From contig NC_068562.1 in the NCBI RefSeq assembly GCF_022201045.2, positions 3,906,001-3,970,000 on the forward strand: a DNA stretch of 64,000 nt, written 5' to 3'. A program made the translations under genes and the position numbers. Of the stretch, positions 35,498-49,600 are shown piece after piece. How positions within the stretch are numbered: position 1 is the first letter of the stretch; each line of letters opens with the position of its first letter. The notes under the pieces are model-generated. The model did not search any database and was not told the DNA's origin. It was given only the letters and a program-made list of their open reading frames with translations. The stretch comes from Citrus sinensis. Taxonomy: Eukaryota; Streptophyta; Magnoliopsida; Sapindales; Rutaceae.

Positions 35498-38400
35498 TTA
35501 CAAAGATGCAGCCGGCATGGTATTTGATCTAGCATCCTTTTTCTGCAGCACAGAATGCTTAGATTTAAATTGGTTGATGAGATGTTGTATATCCTGTCGC
35601 CAGGACCACGACGGGTCATTTAGAGCACGTACTGAATTGAGGCAAACAACAAGAGTGCCGCCTTCATGTAAAAGAACCTGCACGTAGGCCAAGAAAGATT
35701 AACCAGAGAGCTATAAGTTTTGGTCAGGAGAGAAACGAACTTGAAAAGGAAAATTGCCTTCGTGATCAAATAAGGAAAAAAAACATAAGTTTTAGGGAGA
35801 CCATGGTGGATGCATCTTCTTTACATGATAACACTCTCGCTTCAATCAACCATTTTCATGAAAACTTTTAACCATATTACATAATCGAGGGTCTTTTTTG
35901 GTGATCAGTTTAACCAAACCACCTCAATAATTTTAAGGAAAGAGGTCCCGAAAGCTAATCATTAGATCGATTCATACCGTCAACCAAAGGGGTAAAAATC
36001 CCAAGACCGATGGAAGAGATGCCAAAATTATACAGGATAAAGCAAGGGCTACATTCTGCTTGACCTGCAAGCACACGTTCTCAAAAGATCAATAATATGA
36101 AGGGCAGAAATTACTAAAAGACTCAGCAAGCCATTTGTTAGCAAATACCAGCGAAGTTGTTTGGCGAGACTTGGCAACACAGAATGGGACACCAGAGATA
36201 TTGTTCCGCAGGAGCAAGACATCTGCAACAGCTATAGCAGTTGCACTAGCCCGTTGAGCAAGAACAATTCCCACAGTTGCAGCTGCGAGTGCTGGCGCAT
36301 CATTAATGCCTTCACCAACCATGATCAAACCTCCTCCTGCAGCAAAATCCAAATTTTTTTGAGAAAAAACATTTTGGGTTCCATAAATTATAGGACAACA
36401 TATTAAAATCGCAAAGTAACATCTAGTTGATTTCTCCAATAAATAAATAAAAAATCCAATGGAACATAACAGGAAACCTAGTGGTCAAACTATAGCAGTA
36501 TATATTTTTTGATTTGAGCTTCAGTACCCTAAGCATGTGATTCCATCTGACAAAAGCCTGGTAGAGCTGGAGATTAGTATAAGCAAAAAATAATACATAT
36601 AAGTGCACAAGTACTAAGAGGGGAAAGAAGGTGGTGGTCTTTCTTCATCTGTGTTTCTGTTAGTTTCAGTAACTACTAAATGAAACAATACAAAATTAGC
36701 TTAATGAATGCTTATTTACATGCTATTATGAGTTCTAGGTAGCCAAAACATAGAGACAATATAATGATCTCGAACCATGATTAAAGCTTAGGAGCTCACC
36801 CATATCCCTGGAGGTCCTCTTCACATGATTGAGCTTATCCTCAGGCTTCAGGCTGCAGTAAACTTCATTGATGCCAACAGCATTTGCTACTCTCTGCGCA
36901 CTAGACTCATGGTCACCAGTTAACATCATCACACGTAATCTTGCATGATCTTTTAATTCTGCTATAACATCTGAAACTCCTGGGCGAGGCCTATCCTCGA
37001 GGTGAATCAATGTTACCTATGCAGAGTTGGAGGCAAACATAATCTCAACTCCGGACGTCAAGTGATTCATGAGATACATGACTTCTCATGACCTTTGTAA
37101 TGATGGGGTATTATGTAGAAATTAAATAAATAAATAAATAATTAGGGAGCATCTACAAATTTAAGCATTTGTATCATATCGATACTTAAATAAGTTGGCA
37201 CAATTATACAGAAAATTAAATGCAGCACTAAAATTAGGATCACACATTAACTAGAAAAGTTTCTCCATCAGCAAACGTAAACGTAAACAAAATGAGGGAA
37301 CTAAATTAGCATAAGGGCGAACCACACCTTTTCATTAACAGAAAGAGCAGCATGAACAAAGCCCCTTCCATAAGAAGAACCATTCACAGCTTCCTTGATC
37401 TTTCTTGATTCATCTTCAGATTTACAGAGAGAAGTTATAAAATCTACAGAACCCAGAGATGCTTTCAATTCTTTACCCCCTTCAGTTCCTGACTATAACA
37501 AAGTACAAAAGATTGTAAATCCAAATTATCATCAGAGCAAATATTGGGGGAAATATAACAATTCCCAGCATGAACTTTTTGATAACATACATATAAAAAT
37601 TTTTGTTGGTATAAGAGTGCATGGGGTTCATATTAATTACAAACTTCATGTTATAAATTAAAAAATGACAACTCAATTAAATAACATGTATTCAGTTAAA
37701 ACCAACAGCATTGTCCTTCTAGGATACGCAATATACAAATATTCTTTTATTTGTACAGATTCTTGCGCACAACAGACCTCAGTGATCCATCCCATCTCCT
37801 GAAGAACAACCAAATAAAACAACACTGGTTTTGAAGTGAAATATCTGGATATCTCCATTTATGTATTAAGGGTAAATTTCGGATTACTTCCATTGTGAAA
37901 TGACAATATTCAAAATATCCCCCAAACTATTACAAGCCTCAACTTACCTCTATTTTTTTTAAAAGATAAAGGAAAAATGGGGCACATTGATGCAATTTTT
38001 TTGTTTTCTTAACAAAAATGGGGGGTAAGTTAAGGTTAACATAGTTTAGGGTGTATTTTGAAGATTGTGATTTCATGAGGGGGTAATCTGAATTACTTAC
38101 ATTGATAAATTCAGGGAGATTGAATTTAGTGATCTACATGAATACGGAAGTACAAGAGAATGTATATATTTATGTAAAGGAATGGGAAAGATTAAGGAAA
38201 AAAAAAGGCTTAAATGATATTTTTGCAGAGATTTTATATTTTACAATAAAGACTCTAAAAGCTTCCTGTCAAACTATAAGATGTTTTCTCAGTCAAATAA
38301 ATAGACTCAAGTCATAATTAAAGAGATGAAAAACTTACATTGAGAGCTGTAAGTTTCAGTCTCTAATTTGAATGTATAATTACCTTCTCATAGTTTGGGA

Positions 38401-41400
38401 CAAAATTAACCAAAAAGAAGACAAAGAATATTATTGGAACCAGTAGCACCATTCTAATACAAGATTCAAATAAGTTAGAAGGTTGTTTACATTGTTCAGC
38501 CAAGATAATCATATATTGCTTATTGAGCAAACATGGGTTAAGGTACCATCAGAATATATTTTTTAGTACCTCAATGCCATTTACAGTTGCTGTGAGACCT
38601 CGACCAGGAAAATACTCAAAACGGTCAATTGATACAGAAGGAAGGTCCTTGCCTATACTATGGTCAACCACAGCTCTGCATGAAACAAATGAAGACTGGT
38701 AAATTAGTTTGATATGAAAGCTAAAGACTGAAAACATCTAAAATAATAGCCTAAAAAACAATTACGAAATTCCAATTGAATGGAAGACAGATGGATTCAT
38801 TCAGCACCAATATAAAGCTCATTACATCACATGGTAACAAGGGAAAACAAGAAAATTCTAAAGATTTGATTCCCACACCCGACTTCATCAAATTTACCAC
38901 ACAACATCACCAAATATAAATTGTCCACTCATAAATGGTGGAAAATTAGTTAGACATTCATTCATAGACAATCAAATTTTAAGTCTTTGACATACTAAAC
39001 AACCAAAGTTAAAATATGTTGAGCCAGAAAAATGTTTAACTCAACCTGTGGGAAAAGTGTTTTCCTAAAAGTTTAAACTGTAGAATTGTTGTAACATTCT
39101 TACCAACCTTATAATCTAACAAAGCTCCAACAGCTGGATTGTGCAAAGAGTAATCATATGGACAGAATCAAATACTTGAGCAAATTCAAACTTGAGAATC
39201 AGATGATGAGAACATGAATGACCAGTTGCAAGATGATCAAGAACTTCAAAACCACATATTTGATGTTGGTACCATGCATGGTGGAAAGTTCACATTGGCA
39301 CTTCCATTATAAAAGATTGCAAACCAAGCAATCACCGAAGACTAACTGTATGTGTAAATCATTTTTAATCTAGTTCATAGTAAAAATCACCACAGATGCT
39401 ATTTCCCAGTAAGATTTTGTATCATGTAGATGGAGAAGGACAAGCATGCAAGTCCTTTCTTTTAATTTAATTAGATTAGTAGGGCTAAGAGTGAGGAAGG
39501 ACATGAATAACAGAGATGAGTTGAAGACTAGATTGCATTCAAGCACACAAGTCTCCATCCGTTTCGCACTAAGCATTTAGAATGGCAGATGATGTACACA
39601 GAAAGCTTTCTGCGCACTTGTCATGCAACTAGTAATGCTGGAAGCTAAGTATTTACAAAGAGTTATCATTCAAGCCACATCATAGGAATAGATTATTCAG
39701 GTAGACACTATACATGGAATGCATACTTCTGTGAAAAAGTACCTTCCAATAGGGTGGGTAGTACCCTTTTCCATGGCGGCTGCTACTGCAAGGGCTTCTT
39801 TTTCACAATTGGGAATGCAACAGGAGATGTCATGTGTCTTCTTGCTTCGAATCCAATGCCCATAAATTGGTTCAATTGCTTTGAACATAAGGCCCCCAGT
39901 TGTTAATGTTCCAGTTTTGTCAAATGCAATAGTGTGGCAAGATGCTAAAGCATCTAATACTTGTCCACCTTTAAGCAGTATCCCCTGTAAAAAGGATTGT
40001 GTCATGGCCACATAAGAGGTTCATCTCACCTGTGGAACTTAAACCCAACCACAACTTTTTGAGTAACCTCACTCCACCCTCCAAATGCACAACCCAAAAA
40101 AACAAAAAGAAGAGAGAGGCTTAATTATGGCAGTTGAATGATAGGTACCTTTCTTGCACAGGAGCTAATTGCAGTAGCATAGGCCAAGGGAGCTACAGCC
40201 AAGGCACATGGTGATGCAGCCACCATGAGCCCCAATGCTCTGTAGACTGATCCTCTGCATGCTACATGATTAAACAAGAGTCAAACAACACTGAAGATAA
40301 AAATGTCCAAAATGCCAAATTTTAGTGATATGCTTGAAACCTCTTAGGACATTGGTGAGAAACAGAAGCACCCAGCTATGATAAAGATGGAAGACCAGAC
40401 CCTTTTTCAGACAAGAAGTATGCATTTATAAAGCTAAAAACATCCTTGTTAAATAGTTCAACCAGACGTAAGGCTCATAATTGCGATAATTGCACAATTA
40501 AAATGCTAGATAATTGAAAGAACTGAAGAATATACATAAAAATTTGAGCTCTTTCACTAGATTACCTGAAGTGCCGATAAATGACCACTTGAAAAGAAAT
40601 GGCCCAATAAGAGCAATAGCCAGTGATAAAACAACTACCACCTTACTGTATTGCTCACCAAATTCATCCAACCACCTTTCAAGCTTCGGCTTGTTCAATT
40701 GTGCTTCCTCAGTCAATTGCACAATTCTATTAAGTGTGGACTCTTTCCATGTCTTTGTTGCCTGACAGAAATTTGGAAGGAAATTTTAAAGATGTGTAAC
40801 CTGAGAACATAAATAAGCACCAACGGCCAAAAAGGATAGAAGAAGAAAAACAACAAGAGCTTTGACTGTTGTGCACTCAAGGGTTTCACAAGAGGTTGGA
40901 AAACAAGAACTTCTTTCCACACATCTGCCTCTGGAAGAAGTATGAAGCTAAGAAAATAAATATACCTTCAGGATCATTCTACCATCCAAATTCCTTGCAC
41001 CACCAGGAATCCTGTCTCCAACCTTAGCCTCTAGTGGCTTGACTTCCCCAGTCAAGTGTTCAATAGTAATTGTTGCAGTACCTTGATAAACTTCACAATC
41101 AACAGGCACAGCCTGAATACAGTTCCAGACCAAATGAAGTTTCCATAATTTAGTATATGATTGAAAAGGTTAAAAACTTTCAATTAGAATAGCACAAAGT
41201 GATGCTGAAAAGTGCTCTCGTACGGGAGAAAAATGTAATCGTTTCTGTTATCACAGACCTCGCCAGCGCCAACCAAAATATATGAGCCAACTTCCACATC
41301 ATGCACGGGTACACTTCTATATGCTAAATCAGAGACATCTGGTAGGTTGTCATCATCAACATTTAGCACAAGGACAGAATCTGGATAATTTTCTTTCAGC

Positions 41401-42628
41401 TCCTTAACATCTACCATTGCGCGGCTAGTGAAAAACTCTTCAGCTGCACAAGTGATAAATTAGTGTACGAAGCATAACTTAGCCTTGAAATATTTGACAA
41501 TCCCCTAGTTTGAAAAGCTTACCAATGTGGGCCAGATTGAACATTGCAAGAAGTAATCCTCCTTCCAAGGAGTTTCCCATAAATATTGATGCAAAGGCTG
41601 CAAAAGCCATTAGCACATGAATGTTTACTTTCCCACCAGCAATATCAGTTAGAGCATCAAGGGATGCTGAGACCTGAGAGGAATCCAATAAAGTATATGG
41701 AACAATGAAAATGGTGACAATCAGGTCCTGAACAAAATATGTGACATTCCACAAATCCTGATATAGTTCATTGTAGATAAAGTAAAAATTCTAAAAAACA
41801 GAATGAGATTGGAGGAAATATACAAAAGAACTATAGAAGGAATTTTCTAGAGTGTACTCCCAAATGCAACCTAAGAATGTGATTGATCGCAAAAAAAGGA
41901 GCACAGGCACACATGATCAATTTCCAGATTCAAAAGCTCATACACCTGAATTATCATTATTAGCACAATGAAGTCCATATAATAATAAACTTGTGCTTAC
42001 GTTTGTTGGCAGCACAGACAATAAAGCAACGTTATATACTACTATAAGTAAATACTCAGCATAATTATAATTCATGATCAAATACAAATAAAAATAAATT
42101 TCAAGTAAGTCCTAATATCTAAATCTAAGTTCCAATTTCCAAAAACATATGAATAATAATAATAATAATAATGCTTACGCCAACAAGAGGAAAAGCAACG
42201 GCGAGAAATGCATTTTGTAGAGGCTTAATCGCTGGTTTCGGTAACAAATAAGGACAAGCAGCAGCAGCTAGAAACAGTGCCGCGGCACAGCAACAAAGCT
42301 GCAGGTGCTCTCTCAAAAAATTCGCCAAATCTAACCATCTAGTTGCTTTAGCAAATTTAATAACCGCTTTCTGTGGTCCGCTCAGCTCCGAACAATCATT
42401 GTGACGGTGATGATGATGATGATCGTGATAGTGGTGCTGGTGATTAATGTGAGGATGAGATAGGCAATTAACTGGTCGGTAATTGAGAGGTTTAAAATTG
42501 AAGCGAATTACGGGATGAGTGAAGCTAAGAGTTGGTTTGAGTGAGTTGACTCGTTTGAGTCGTATGGAGCGAGTCGGAGACGGGAAACTCGCGACGTGGA
42601 TGGTTGAATGAAGAAGAGTTGTTTCCAT
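35498..42628 (-). CDS. HMA1: Chloroplast-envelope heavy-metal P1B-type ATPase
   Basis: 808 aa from 13 exons: 42179-42628, 41523-41673, 41259-41443, 40966-41112, 40566-40761, 40149-40261, 39743-39984, 38570-38675, 37328-37492, 36800-37016, 36149-36336, 35978-36064 and 35498-35677. All introns are GT-AG and the phases close exactly. HMA1 pumps metal ions (Cu, Zn, Ca and Cd reported) across the chloroplast inner envelope. Seen here: a basic Ser-rich transit-peptide-like start; a His-rich metal-binding stretch (58-77) in place of the usual CXXC domain; an actuator TGE loop (283-285); the SPC membrane motif (393-395), the HMA1 signature; DKTGT with the phosphorylated Asp436; and GEGINDAP (665-672), where Glu replaces the Asp of most P-ATPases, as in other HMA1 proteins. 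AtHMA1 has 819 aa. Intron 8 holds a MITE. Its promoter faces the CAD fragment. Confidence 0.95.
37868..38101. mobile_element. MITE with long (about 80 bp) terminal inverted repeats in HMA1 intron 8
   Basis: Left arm from GGATTACTTCC (about 37880) through TTCAAAATAtCCCccAAACTAT to TCAACTTACC (about 37947). The right arm, inverted, runs AGATTACCCCC ... TTCAAAATACACCCTAAACTAT ... TTAACTTACCCCC, ending near 38101. The arms are about 75-80% identical by eye and the loop is only about 60 bp. It is non-coding and lies between exons 8 and 9. Confidence 0.7.
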
Positions 42629-43172
42629 TGTTATAGAAATTGATGGTGGTATTCAGGTCATTAGCATAGTAGTAGTAGTAAACAAAGCTATTTAATTCGA
42701 AATGGAATGGAGGCCAAGGCCGTGGTGCTCACTGCTCTCTTCTTATTGTGTCTGCGTAGTATTTTGTCAATGACTGTTGCGTTTGTGCGTGCTCAAGAGT
42801 CAGGGCTCAAGCTTTGGTTGTAGTTGGAGAGAATGATTACACATTATGAGCTCATTTTTGGGCCTGCTTTGTTGCTTGTCTTATATGGCTGCCATTACAT
42901 TCAATTAAATACTGTGATTGTACTGAATTAATTTTAATTGAATTATATTAAATTATATAATATTATATTATATTTAGTATAATATCATATTAAAATATTT
43001 AAGAGTAATAATTAAAATTAATTTAAAAATAATTAATAAGAACATTAGCTATATAGTAAATTAGTGATTGGGCAGTCATAATTATAATAAATAAATATAA
43101 ATTAATAACACGATTTAATTATTTAATTATTTTTTTTCAGATATATTTTATTTTATCAAAAAGTTAGCAAAA
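42629..43172. other. HMA1 promoter and AT-rich spacer
   Basis: The HMA1 5' UTR and promoter (about 42629-42880), with (TAG)n at 42668-42680, are followed by about 230 bp of almost pure A/T. The CAD fragment then starts abruptly. No promoter for the CAD fragment is visible. Confidence 0.45.
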
Positions 43173-43679
43173 AGAGAGACGAGCCACGAGGCGCTAGAAC
43201 ACCTACGCGCTGATCCTTTTCTGGTAAGCTCCGATGGGGCAAAGATGGAGAAACCAGCAAACAGCCTTGACTGTTTACTAGACATTGTTCCAGCTTTTCA
43301 CCCTCTGCAATCCTACCTCACAATTCTCAAGGTTGAAGGGAAGTTCATTTTAGTTGGCGTTGCTTCAAAGCCCCTACAATTTGATTCAGCGTACCTAATT
43401 CTTTGTACGTTATTGGTAATTTTCATTCCAGTTAAGCTACACAAAATTTGGTTAAATAAATGTTGCTAATTAGGGAAGAAAACAGTAACGGGAAGTTATG
43501 TCGGAAGCATGGAAAAGTCGCAGGAATTACTGGGTTTTTGGGGACAGAAGGGTTTGACGTCAGTGTTAGAGTTGGTTAAAATTGATTACGAAAGCGGGGC
43601 ATTTGAGAAGATGGAAAGAAATGATACGAGGTGTAGGTTCGTGCTGGACGTCGGTGGCAGCAGCAGCAACCTTGGATGA
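43173..43679 (+). pseudogene. 3' fragment of a cinnamyl-alcohol dehydrogenase (CAD) gene
   Basis: Two exon pieces, about 43173-43404 and 43474-43679, joined across a 69-bp GT-AG intron (GTACGT...TTAG, phase 1). The first encodes the end of the NADP-binding domain: EALEHLRADPFLVSSD, then LLDIVPAFHPLQSYLTILK and GKFILVGVASKPLQF. The second encodes TVTGSYVGSM, then GLTSVLELVKIDY and RFVLDVGG, stopping at 43677-43679. This matches the last third of plant CADs. The catalytic zinc domain and start are absent and upstream DNA is AT-rich spacer, so it is a 5'-truncated copy. The retained reading frame and splice sites suggest it broke off recently. At the splice joint the codon is Trp (TGG), where CADs usually have Gly. 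Confidence 0.8.
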
Positions 43680-44335
43680 TGCGGTTGTCTATAAAACAAG
43701 GGCAATTTCACTTCTAAAATAATTTCGAATTTTGGCTTTTCAGTTTTCATTATGCTGAAATAATCTCGATTCATGTCACAAGTTGACAACGGGGTTCCTT
43801 CCTGAGTTTTGCTTTTACTCACTTTTTCAGTTGCAGGTAAGTGTTTGCTTGTCCTGAAATTCATCTCCAGTGTGAGTAACTGAATATGGGCATATTGCAA
43901 TATCAGTTCAGTTTGTTTGTGGTTGCCAATGAAGTCCCAAACATTTGTAAAGAACAAAGGTTTATATATAAAGAACAGGGAAATTCTCTCTTACACTTAA
44001 ACGTGTGAGAAGAATCGGTTATCTCACGAAATGTCAAAATGCCAAGAGAGGGATAAGCACCAGGAGGCTTCACATTGAATCTAACATCAACTAATCAACA
44101 AGGTTTGTAATAAGAAAACATTTGGCTATTGCAATCAAATCTTTTCACGATACAAATAAATCTCACTCACCGTCTGAAAGAGAGAAAGAATAACAGATTC
44201 TATAGTTACAACAATTGGACGCCGTATTCTCTGGGTTGTTGACGCCAAGATGGTCATGAAGCTCTATGACTGACTCCACCATCTAATATCGGCAACAATG
44301 AGTGTGCAGATGGCAGAGAAGATTCTGCAGAAACA
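43680..44335. other. Intergenic between the CAD fragment and MRG 3' end
   Basis: No gene is recognised. The last 200-300 bp before 44336 are probably the MRG 3' UTR. A 123-codon minus-strand frame (43586-43957) overlaps the CAD homology in antisense and looks like chance. Confidence 0.45.
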
Positions 44336-46647
44336 TTACTCATCTTTTCCTTTGCCTTTACCTTCAGAAACTCTCGACCCATCGTAAGCAGAAAGAAAGA
44401 AAGTACTCTGATTTTTCTGCATAAACCTGCAATATATTGAGCATAAACACATAATATAGTTATATCTCAAGCAATGAAAGACACCAATTGAGCATTTAGG
44501 TAACGAGTCTAATGAGTGAGGATTCAATACTTGAGAAAGTCAATCATTTTCTGCTGCAAGCGGATAAGTGTTTCATCTTCGATGTTGACATATGCCAATA
44601 GCTCAGGCAACTTAACTGCAAACGTGTGGAAAACTATAACATTAAGTAACTCACATTTAAACAAAGTTAGTTTCATGCCGTGGATAGCATTAAGTTATTT
44701 AGATAATCTATGTAGTTCAAAATCTCACAATCTATATAGTTTCATGCCGTGGATAGAATTACATGTAAAACAGCATATTTATGACACTCAAACTGCTCCA
44801 AAAGCATACTTACCAAAGAGGCGTAGCAAATGTTCAGCACCATAAATGGTTGATGGAGAAACATTATCCACAACTAAATCATGATACTGTTGGCGCTCTT
44901 TCTTGTAAAGGAGCATCACAGGCAATGCTTTGTCGAAGTAACATCTAATGCCTTTCAAGATTTCTCCAATTGAATCAGTCATCCTGAAAGAAAATATGAT
45001 CCATGTGACCATTAAAAGTGTAATCTTCAGAATTATATACTGGAGCGTTAAAAGTGACGACTTGATTTCAACTTATTCAGTACAGCCAAAACTCAGAAAA
45101 TAAGTTCATAACACTAAACTTGTGGACACATCTGCAGGCAGTTTACATGAGTAAGCCCAAGAAAACAATTAATGCCTCGGCAACAAAATTATCTGTTCAT
45201 TTGAATCGAAATGTTTGTGTTTATGTGAGTGCATAGAGTGAGAGGACAACACCAAACTCTGCTCAGGGAAGAGGACAGCAGCATCCTCATAAAATCAGTA
45301 TTAAATATACAATACCCTTATCTTGATTTCAATTCAGAAATATTCCATTCAATTTAAAATTTGTACAGGCTGACTCTCAATAAGCTGAGGAACCCAGATT
45401 CAACCATTTAAATCCATGGATAGGGGCTCCATGTCTTTTCATTTCTCTTAAGAAAATTAATCCAAATAAGCTTCAATTCTAAACATAAGGAAGAAAACAG
45501 TAAAAAATAGCGTTGATATATTCACTATGAGAAGGAAGCCAAGTTCTAACTCCAGCAGTAAAGAACAGAATTGATATATACTAAAATCATTTTTCATTAA
45601 TAAAGCTTCCGTACCATTGAGGTTCACCCAATGTGTGTGTGCGTATCCTTCTCTACAGTGGATGCCCTCATTTTTTTTTTTTTTATGCAGACACACTTTT
45701 AAGCCATACGGTTTAATAAAGTTAGATTTTAATGGTATTAAAACGCATGATTTTATATTGCATTAAAAAATAACTCTATTAGATTACACGGTTTAACAGA
45801 GTGTCCGCATTAAGAAAAAAACGAAAACGAGGGTGTCCAATAAAAAATACTCTCAATTTTACACTCATTAATATCCATTGGATTTAGTTGAATCAATGGA
45901 TGAGATTTACTGAAATTAAATATCCAAGAATTTTTTTATATTTCCTCTCTCCATGTGGAGCCCACCCCAAATCTTTTCCCCTCTTGTATTTTCTCTCTCC
46001 CTTCACGTGCTCTCTCCACTTCCCTTCTCTTGTTTTTTATAATCTCTACTTTTTTTTTTGTTTTTTTCCCCCTCAGCTACAAAATTTCTTTACTCTCTCC
46101 AAATTCATCTCCAGCTCTTTGTTTCATCTATTTTCTCTCTCCGCATACAATTGAAAGCGCAAAATCGCCAATTGAAAGCTCAAGACCGATAACAGTGATT
46201 TGACTTGTTCCATTGAGAGATTTGGTAATCGGTGCCAGTGGTTGGATTTGAGCAATTTGGAAGCAACGTTGTTGAGCTTATCAGTTGATAGAATCAAACA
46301 CGTCAACAAAACTCCACAAGATTGCAAAAATCAAATTGACTTCTTGTCATCCAATGAGTCACACCTTGATAGGCTCTTACTTTTCACCCACTGCACCACC
46401 TTTCTGTTTTTGGGTTTCTGGAAGAGATTAAAAGAAACAAGAGTAGAGTGTTGGGGGGTAGGTAAAGAGCACTTGAAGGGAGAGAGAAAATACAAGACAA
46501 GAAAGATTTGGGGTGGGGTCACATGGAAAGAGAAAATATAAAAAATTTAGAATATTTAATTTCAGTAAATTTCATCCATTGATTCAACTTAAATCCAATG
46601 GATATTAATGTGTAAAATTGAGAGTATTTTTACGGGCCTGCTGACCC

Positions 46648-46679
<32 letters not shown>

Positions 46680-49600
46680 AAATGAACCTCTGAGCCCAAA
46701 GAATCAAAAGCCTAAGCTGGACGTATTTTCAATATCTTAAAAGATTTTTAGTAAGAAGTTAAAGATGATTCTATTCTCTATACAATTGAAAGAGATGAAC
46801 ACTTTTTATATCTGGATCCAGCAAGCAAGAAAAGAATTACCTTGTCAACAAAAAGATACTGGGTAAATTTGAATCATATCCATGTCACAGTTGGAAACAG
46901 ATTATGAAATCAACAACTGTACAAATGACAAGCACAGGCACAAAATAATAAAACTACTGTATAGACTACTAGTAAAACTTACATGCCATCCTTCTTTGAC
47001 CTGTATTGAAGGTACTTCGTCAAAATATCATCAACATTTGGCAAACGTGGAAGTTTAACAAGCTGCAGAAAAAAGGGTAATCTATCAGCAAAATTTATCA
47101 CAGAATCAGATATATGTATTTTAAACTCAGCTGTTAAGAAAGCTTTCAACTTCCAAGACTTTATATCAATGTTCAAGCACCATTAACATAAGGAAAACAG
47201 AAACTTTTTCAACAGTCTGTAACAGACATACCTTGTCCTGCTGATTAACAAATTCCCAATCGTCAACAAGCTGCTTCTTTAGTGTAGAAGGGATTTGGAT
47301 CTTGACAAGCTTTTCTACAGATACGTTGTCCTTCTAACAAATATAAAATCACACTTAGCCCAACAATACAAGAAAGCACTCTCAAATGGAGCATTTTTGT
47401 ATGCAGACACATCTTTTGCCAGATTCAACTTAAGTTGAGCAGTGTGACAAAAATACAAGTAGCTGAGTAATTTAATTTTGAACAAGGAAAATCGCATTGC
47501 ATTCCTTATCATAAATATCCCTATTTGTATTCTGAAGCCTATAATCACATTTGAACTTACAACATATAGATAACCATATCCAAGGGAAGTTAAAAAAATA
47601 ATATATATAGCAACCGATAGAGGTAGCAGGTGCGAACTGGTGCATCAGATGAACATCCAGAAACTAAGACACAACTGATTCGAGATGCTACATTTAAGCA
47701 TATAGAAACTAGAACTCAATTTATGCATCACTTTTAACCTCACAGCTTATGTAGAACTACTATACATACTGTGGATTGAAAGGAGTTCAATAAAAGTTAA
47801 TCATAAAATAATAGTAAATAGGACAGCAGCTCAAATGCTGCAGTTGGCCATAGAAGCAATGGATTCAATAAGTGTCTTCAGAAAACAAAAAGATATATAT
47901 TAAAGCATTATCTACAAACCAGACCTCTGTGCCTGAGTCACTCTTTCGCTTCTTCCCTTTTGCCACTGCCACAAAATTAGCTTATGTTACAACTAAAGTT
48001 CAGAGTCCTCCTATAGCATGTCATTTTCATATTGATAAACAAAAACAAACTTCAAAGCAAGCAAAAGGTAGATATACGGCCGTGCTTCAGCATCCTGTGA
48101 AATTTCAGTTTGTTTCAAAATGCATTTAGCGGAAAAGAGACTATATTCTTATCAAGAAAAGAGAAGAGACTATATTGAGTGCCAAATATTACAGAGAATG
48201 CTGAAAAATTTTCAGACATTATGGATCTCTCAAGGCTGAAGGATTATAATGGTGAATTGCTTGTAATCCCAACATCTTCAAATAATCTTGTCCCACAGAA
48301 TGACATAGCACTCCAAAACCTTTGTTGACCACTATATTGAGTGCCAAATATTAATCTGAAGTTAGCATTGAAACTGAACTCATAACAAACATAAAAGCAA
48401 AGTATGTTATAATTATCAGTGAAGTCCTGACAACAAACTTAACTAGGTTTTCATGGCTCCAATCAGAATTTGACATCGTGAAATTAATAAGATTAGACAC
48501 ATATATCCATCTCCCCATTGAAGGTTGTTTTTTATTTTAATTATTAAAAGAAATACATTATGAGAATATTATCATGTAAATGATATAGTGTAAGGCAATT
48601 GCTTCACACGCATGCATCATGGCAAAATGAGTATCACAAAAATAACTTCAGTAAGATCTCCAATGAATGGTACAGATGACGAGATATTTTAAAACTAAGG
48701 GAGAAAAGAAAAGTTGATACCATAGCTTTTGATGTCCTCTTTCTCCACCTTCACATCTACAACATCATAATCAATATAAGCAGTCAATAACTAGCATAAA
48801 AGGCACCAAATATTAATTGGTCCGACACTTGAAACTCCCAAAAAACTAAAGTAACAGAAAAGATAATTGAAATAAATTATAAAATATTGAGAAAGGAAAG
48901 TCTAGATGAACCTATATTCAATTAGTGTGATGCCATAGAAAAGATAAGCTTGGCCATCTGACACCATATCTAAACATAATATCTAAAGAATGAACTTAGA
49001 CTTCCAATTGAATGGATTTTTTAAGCGTAAGAGATAAAAAGGCTTTAAGCTAACCGGTAGAACTTTTTTGCTTAGTCTGAGCTGACCGTCCAGACTTTGA
49101 ACTCCTGTCTGCACCTTGTTTTTTTTGAAGGGCTTGCTGCTTCATGACATTCTCTTCAGTATGTTTCAGCAACCGGTCCACACCTACCCACTCGTCCCAA
49201 CTGTTGGCAAGATGTCCAAGCGATAGTAATGATTTCTGTATCCCTTTCCGAAAAGGGCAATAAAAATTAATGAAAGCAAATTTTCCTGGTCTCACTGGGA
49301 AAAGATTTTTCTCTGAAATAAAATTTCTCATTGTAGTTCCATCCAAGTAGAATTGCCTCATGTCCATACAATGAACTTTATTATAAAATTTTTTTTTTTT
49401 TTTGGAAAGGAACTTCTATTGTAAATTTTAGTAATGGGCAAAGTGTATCAGAGAAATATTAGCACATGTACCAGCAGCTGTAGCTCCTCCCAAGCCATCA
49501 AAATGAAACTTTCAAAAAGACAAGGAACCAATTTCATATGTTTAACTGATTAAGGAGAGCCAGTAAATAATTAAATGTTGAAAGAATAAAACTGGTGTGA

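Noticed and set aside
43586..43957. 123-codon minus-strand frame
   Set aside because: It overlaps the CAD homology in antisense and has no recognisable family.
46200..46541. Protein-coding gene inside the MRG intron 8 foldback
   Set aside because: The open frames fall in the loop and arm of an inverted repeat, on both strands, and match no transposase.
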